From NCBI RefSeq assembly GCF_003725545.1, contig NZ_RJLN01000027.1:1-64000 (forward strand): 64,000 nt of DNA, read 5' to 3'. Below the pieces are notes generated by a model. The model saw only the letters and a list, made by a program, of their open reading frames with translations. It was not told the DNA's origin and made no database searches. Positions 60,919 through 64,000 of this stretch are shown one piece after another (position 1 is the stretch's first letter; each line of letters begins with the position of its first letter). This stretch comes from Micromonospora solifontis (GTDB lineage Bacteria; Actinomycetota; Actinomycetes; Mycobacteriales; Micromonosporaceae). Both the position numbers and the translations under genes were made by a program.

Positions 60919-61461
60919 TCAGCCCTCGTGCGGCGGGTTGTTGGCGTCGCGGGAGACGACCTCGCCCTTCTCATCCACCCAGCCCTTCGGCCGGGCCGGG
61001 TTGCCGGCCACCAGCTGGTACGGCTTGACGTCCTTGGTCACCACCGAGCCGGCCGCGATCATCGCGTACTCGCCGACCTCGATGCCGCAGACCAGCGTGG
61101 CGTTGGCGCCGATCGAGGCGCCCCGGCGGACCAGCGTCGGGGTGATCGTCCAGTCCGGGTTCTGCGCCCGCGGCCGGAAGTCGTTGGTGAAGACGGCGCA
61201 GGGGCCCACGAACACCTCGTCCTCGATGGTGACGCCCTGGTAGACCGAGACGTTGTTCTGGATCTTCACCCGGTCACCGACGGTGACGTTCGCGTCGACG
61301 TACACGTTGCGGCCGATGACGCAGCCGGAGCCGACCTGCGCGCTCGACCGGATGTGGGCCAGGTGCCAGACCTTGGTGCCGTCGCCGACCTGAGCGCCCT
61401 CCTCCACGTCGGCGCTCGGGTGGACGAACACGGAGGCGGACCGGTCGTTGGTGTCAGTCAT
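60919..61461 (-). CDS. WbpD-like UDP-sugar N-acetyltransferase (LbetaH)
   Basis: A 180-residue hexapeptide-repeat enzyme. VFVHPSADVEEGAQVGDGTK, VWHLAHIRSSAQVGSGCVIG, RNVYVDANVTVGDRVKIQNN, VSVYQGVTIEDEVFVGPCAV and FTNDFRPRA are very close in pattern to WbpD/WlbB, which acetylates the 3-amino group of UDP-GlcNAc(3NH2)A. The tail AGNPARPKGWVDEKGE fits. It completes the WbpB (55556)-WbpE (54459) set, although it is transcribed separately. ATG 61461 has GAGAAG upstream. Confidence 0.88.
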   Translation of the reverse strand: MTDTNDRSASVFVHPSADVEEGAQVGDGTKVWHLAHIRSSAQVGSGCVIGRNVYVDANVTVGDRVKIQNNVSVYQGVTIEDEVFVGPCAVFTNDFRPRAQNPDWTITPTLVRRGASIGANATLVCGIEVGEYAMIAAGSVVTKDVKPYQLVAGNPARPKGWVDEKGEVVSRDANNPPHEG

Positions 61462-61612
61462 TGTCTTCTCGCATCGTCGCAGGGGCGCGTCGTCGCGCCG
61501 TCGGTGCCGGACGGCCGCGCCGGCGCGCCGCCGCGGGTCCGCCCGGGCCAGGACCACCCGGCCGCCCCGGGCTCCCGGTGCCGGCGCGGGCTCGACGGAG
61601 CATAACGAGCCG

Positions 61613-61954
61613 TCAGCCGAGCAGTTCGGCGACGGCGTCGGCGGCCGGCCGGTCCGCCGGCAGCGGGTGCGCCGAGACCACCGCCGCGACCGGCAGCGCC
61701 GCGTACAGGTGCGGGAAGAGCGCGCCGCCCCGGGACACCTCCCAGCGCAGCGCGTCGCCGAGCCGGTCCGGGTCGACGGCGAGCACGGTGAGGCCGGTGA
61801 CCCCGGCGAAGACCCGCCGGGCGGTCTCCACCACCTGGTCGGCCGCGGAGAGGTGGATGAATCCGTCCTGCCGGTCCATCTCGGTGCCGGTGAACTCCCC
61901 GGCCGCCCGGGCCCGGACCCACTCGCTGGTCGTCAGGATCTTGTAGATCACCAC
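61613..61954 (-). CDS. DUF952-domain protein
   Basis: A 113-residue protein starting at GTG 61954. VIYKILTTSEWVRARAAGEF, DRQDGFIHLSAADQVVETARR, LTVLAVDPDRLGDALRWEVS and GALFPHLYAALPVAAVVSAH are the DUF952 pattern; the family has the fold of glutathione-synthesis-like or ADP-ribosyl-binding proteins, but no proven function. It is divergent from the small acidic protein gene at 62008, with only about 50 bp between. Confidence 0.85.
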   Translation of the reverse strand: MVIYKILTTSEWVRARAAGEFTGTEMDRQDGFIHLSAADQVVETARRVFAGVTGLTVLAVDPDRLGDALRWEVSRGGALFPHLYAALPVAAVVSAHPLPADRPAADAVAELLG

Positions 61955-62007
61955 CGCAGCCTACGGCGTTCCGGCATGCTCGGATGGAGGCCCGCGGAGG
62001 GATGGCG

Positions 62008-62319
62008 ATGCAGAGCTACGACGACGACTGGACCGACGGCCAGCGGGCCGTCTACGACGAGTGCCACCGGTACGGCGCCGAGTGGGCCGCCGACCCGGAC
62101 ACCCCCACCGAGGACGTCCAGCACGTGATCAACCTCGGGCAGGCGGACGACGACGCCTTCACCGACGCCGAGATCGACTACCCGCCGCTGGTCGACGCCG
62201 TCACCCAGGCCACCGGAGAGACCGTCACGACCGTGCCGGCCAGCCACCACGATCCGGGCTTCCGCGGCTTCGTGGACGGGGTGCGGGACGCCACCGCCGA
62301 CGAGGTCTTCGGGCTCTGA
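62008..62319 (+). CDS. Small acidic hypothetical protein
   Basis: A 103-residue acidic protein that I do not recognise. MQSYDDDWTDGQRAVYDECH, VQHVINLGQADDDAFTDAEI and FRGFVDGVRDATADEVFGL show a well-mixed, soluble composition with Asp clusters, unlike the Arg/Pro/Ala-rich random frames of this DNA, so it is probably real. ATG 62008 has GGAGG 7 bases upstream; ATG 62002 and 61984 are alternatives. No transmembrane segment or motif. Confidence 0.7.
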   Translation: MQSYDDDWTDGQRAVYDECHRYGAEWAADPDTPTEDVQHVINLGQADDDAFTDAEIDYPPLVDAVTQATGETVTTVPASHHDPGFRGFVDGVRDATADEVFGL

Positions 62320-62397
62320 CCGGAGGCCGGCCCTCCCGTCCCGCCGCCGCGTCTGCCACCATTCGCAGGGCAGCACGTCGAGCGGATGGAGGCACGG

Positions 62398-63054
62398 GTG
62401 CGGATCCTCCTGGTCGAGGACGACCGGCGGGTGGCGGCCGCCCTCTCCTCCGCCCTGACCCGGCGCGGCTACCAGGTCGAGCACGCGGCCACCGTCGAGG
62501 CGGCCCTCTCCGCCGCCCCCTGCGACCTGGTGCTGCTCGACCTCACCCTGCCCGACGGCGACGGCACCGACCTGTGCCGGGAGCTGCGCCGGCGCAGCAG
62601 CCAGCTCGGCATCATCGCGGTGACCGCCCGGGGTGAGGAACGGGACCGGGTGCTCGGCCTGCGGCTGGGCGCCGACGACTACGTGGTGAAGCCCTTCTCC
62701 ATGGTGGAACTCCAGGCGCGGATCGAGGCGGTGCTGCGCCGGGCCGCGCACACCGTGCCGGAGCGCCACCTGATCGAGGCGGGCGCGGTCCGCATCGACG
62801 TGGGCGGGCGCACGGTCAGCGTCGCCGGCCGGGCGGTCACGCTCACCCGCAAGGAGTTCGACATCCTGCTCTCGCTGGCCCGGCAGCCGGGCGTGGCGGT
62901 GCCCCGGGAGCGGATCCTGCTCGACGTCTGGGGCACCACCTGGGCCGACCGGCACACCGTGGAGGTGCACGTCGGCTCGCTGCGCGGCAAGCTCGGCGAC
63001 CCGACCCTGGTGGAGACCGTACGCGGGGTCGGCTACCGGCTCCGCGGCGAGTGA
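62398..63054 (+). CDS. OmpR-family response regulator
   Basis: A 218-residue regulator. The receiver domain is 1-115: ILLVEDDRR (acidic pair D8, D9), LVLLDLTLPDGDG with phospho-acceptor D48, VTARGEER (Thr/Ser switch) and DDYVVKPF with the conserved Lys. The C-terminal winged helix is about 125-218: GRAVTLTRKEFDILLSLA, ERILLDVWG and HTVEVHVGSLRGKL, ending VRGVGYRL. GTG 62398 has GGAGG 5 bases upstream. It pairs with the histidine kinase 10 bases downstream. No target genes can be named. Confidence 0.93.
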   Translation: MRILLVEDDRRVAAALSSALTRRGYQVEHAATVEAALSAAPCDLVLLDLTLPDGDGTDLCRELRRRSSQLGIIAVTARGEERDRVLGLRLGADDYVVKPFSMVELQARIEAVLRRAAHTVPERHLIEAGAVRIDVGGRTVSVAGRAVTLTRKEFDILLSLARQPGVAVPRERILLDVWGTTWADRHTVEVHVGSLRGKLGDPTLVETVRGVGYRLRGE

Positions 63055-63064
63055 GGAGGCCAGG

Positions 63065-64000
63065 GTGCGCCGCCGGCTCGTGATCAGCTACCTGCTCCTG
63101 ATGGTGCTGGTGCTGCTGGCCCTGGAGACCCCGCTGGCGGCCACCCTCGCCACCCGCGAGACCGAGCGGGTACGCGCCGACCGGCTCGCCGACGCCACCC
63201 GGTTCGCCTCGCTGGCCGGCCCGGCGCTGCGGGGCGGCGGCCCAGGCCCGCTCGACGCGGAACTGGCCGCCTACGACGACCTCTACGGCATCGGTGCGGC
63301 GGTGGTCGACCGGGACCGGCGTACCGTGACCGCCTCGGTGAGCTGGAAGTTCGGCACCGGCGCCGACACGGCGCTGGACACCGCCCTGGCCGGCCAGCAG
63401 TTCAGCGGACCGGACTCGGTCTGGCCCTGGGTGGGCGGCCCACTGGTGGTGGCCGTACCGATCAACGACGGCGGCGAGGTGCTCGGCTCGGTGGTCACCG
63501 CCACCCCGGCCGGGAAGGTACGCCGCACGGTCACCGCCTGGTGGCTGCTGCTCGCCGGCATCGGCCTGCTCGCCGTGCTGGCCTGCGTCTCCACCGCGTT
63601 CGGACTGGCCGGCTGGGTGCTGCGCCCGGTCACCGAACTGGACGCGGTCACCCACGAGATCGCCGAGGGGCACCGGGCCGCCCGGGTCCGCCTCCGGCTC
63701 GGCCCGCCCGAGCTGCGCCGGCTGGCGGCCAGCTTCAACAACATGGCCGACGTGGTCTCCGACGTGATGGACCGGCAGCGGGCCTTCGTGGCGCACGCCA
63801 GCCACCAGCTGCGCAACCCGCTCACCGCGCTGCGGCTGCGGGTCGAGGAGCTGGGACCGAGCCTGGCCGACGCGGACGGCCGGGCCGAGCACCGGCTGGC
63901 GCTGGAGGAGACCGACCGGTTGGCCACCGTGCTCGACGCGCTGCTCACCCTGGCCCGCGCCGAACGGGAGGAGAACCAGCAGGTCACCGTGGACGCGGCC
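63065..64000 (+). CDS. Sensor histidine kinase, C-terminus cut by window end
   Basis: 312 residues are visible; the ATPase part lies beyond the window. One transmembrane helix (about 5-27, LVISYLLLMVLVLLALETPL) is followed by an extracytoplasmic sensor of about 125 residues, a second helix near 160-182, a HAMP domain (WVLRPVTELDAVTHEIAEGH, about 185-240) and the dimerisation/phospho-acceptor helix AFVAHASHQLRNPLTALRLR with H247. GTG 63065 is preceded by GAGGAGG. It should phosphorylate the response regulator encoded just upstream. The signal is unknown. Confidence 0.92.
   Translation, partial: MRRRLVISYLLLMVLVLLALETPLAATLATRETERVRADRLADATRFASLAGPALRGGGPGPLDAELAAYDDLYGIGAAVVDRDRRTVTASVSWKFGTGADTALDTALAGQQFSGPDSVWPWVGGPLVVAVPINDGGEVLGSVVTATPAGKVRRTVTAWWLLLAGIGLLAVLACVSTAFGLAGWVLRPVTELDAVTHEIAEGHRAARVRLRLGPPELRRLAASFNNMADVVSDVMDRQRAFVAHASHQLRNPLTALRLRVEELGPSLADADGRAEHRLALEETDRLATVLDALLTLARAEREENQQVTVDAA

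Noticed and set aside
1..64000. Mobile elements, CRISPR arrays, tRNA or rRNA genes
   Set aside because: I looked for transposase or integrase motifs, regularly spaced repeats and tRNA-like cloverleafs and saw none that I can support; the tandem repeats found have no CRISPR-like spacers.

Overview
The window is very GC-rich DNA (roughly 73% by eye) with almost exclusive G/C at third codon positions, frequent GTG and TTG starts, 4-base GTGA/ATGA gene overlaps and TAGGGT-type promoters placed directly before starts. This points to an actinomycete, most likely Micromonosporaceae (Micromonospora-like). The genus is an inference from style and gene content; nothing in the window proves it. No rRNA, tRNA, CRISPR array, insertion sequence or prophage was recognised.

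Layout. 1-8.5 kb: a truncated glycosyltransferase and a carbamoyltransferase, a cupin/YwiC pair, a flavohemoprotein divergent from an NsrR-type [Fe-S] regulator plus methyltransferase, a secreted SGNH hydrolase and another methyltransferase. 8.7-13.3 kb: a ParE/ParC-type topoisomerase pair. 13.5-20.6 kb: an NCS2 permease, two membrane glycosyltransferase-type genes, AlkB and a large membrane protein. 20.8-35 kb: a nonulosonic acid (pseudaminic acid type) locus. A leftward operon pseB-pseC-unknown-unknown-pseF-pseG shares a 222-bp divergent control region with a rightward operon of acyl carrier protein, FabG-like SDR, adenylate-forming enzyme, LuxE-like and LuxC-like proteins. PseI, a PseH-like acetyltransferase and a glycosyltransferase converge on this from the right. 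35-41.6 kb: acyltransferase, hypothetical proteins, a c-di-AMP riboswitch in front of a secreted C39-like protein, an alpha/beta hydrolase and a PadR-GyrI fusion. 41.7-61.5 kb: a wall-polymer locus with two TagF-like polymerases, a TarI/TarJ-like fusion, a TagG/TagH-like exporter with a divergent TetR regulator, an L-2-hydroxyglutarate oxidase, two sugar aminotransferases, an epimerase, two left-handed beta-helix acyltransferases, a WbpB-like dehydrogenase, a flippase-like protein and a second large membrane protein. 61.6-64 kb: DUF952, a small acidic protein and a two-component system cut by the window end.

Together, about half the window serves the cell surface: making CMP-activated nonulosonic acid, making UDP-diacetamido-type sugars (WbpB/E/D-like steps), making CDP-ribitol-like precursors, polymerising them and exporting the polymer. 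Two points deserve most attention. One is the LuxC/LuxE/ACP/adenylation cassette wired back-to-back with the pse operon without any luciferase. The other is the 2-hydroxyglutarate oxidase beside WbpB/WbpE-like genes, which could recycle the by-product of that pathway. Many convergent gene pairs are separated by long, near-perfect hairpins, and several intergenic palindromes and tandem repeats look like dispersed elements.
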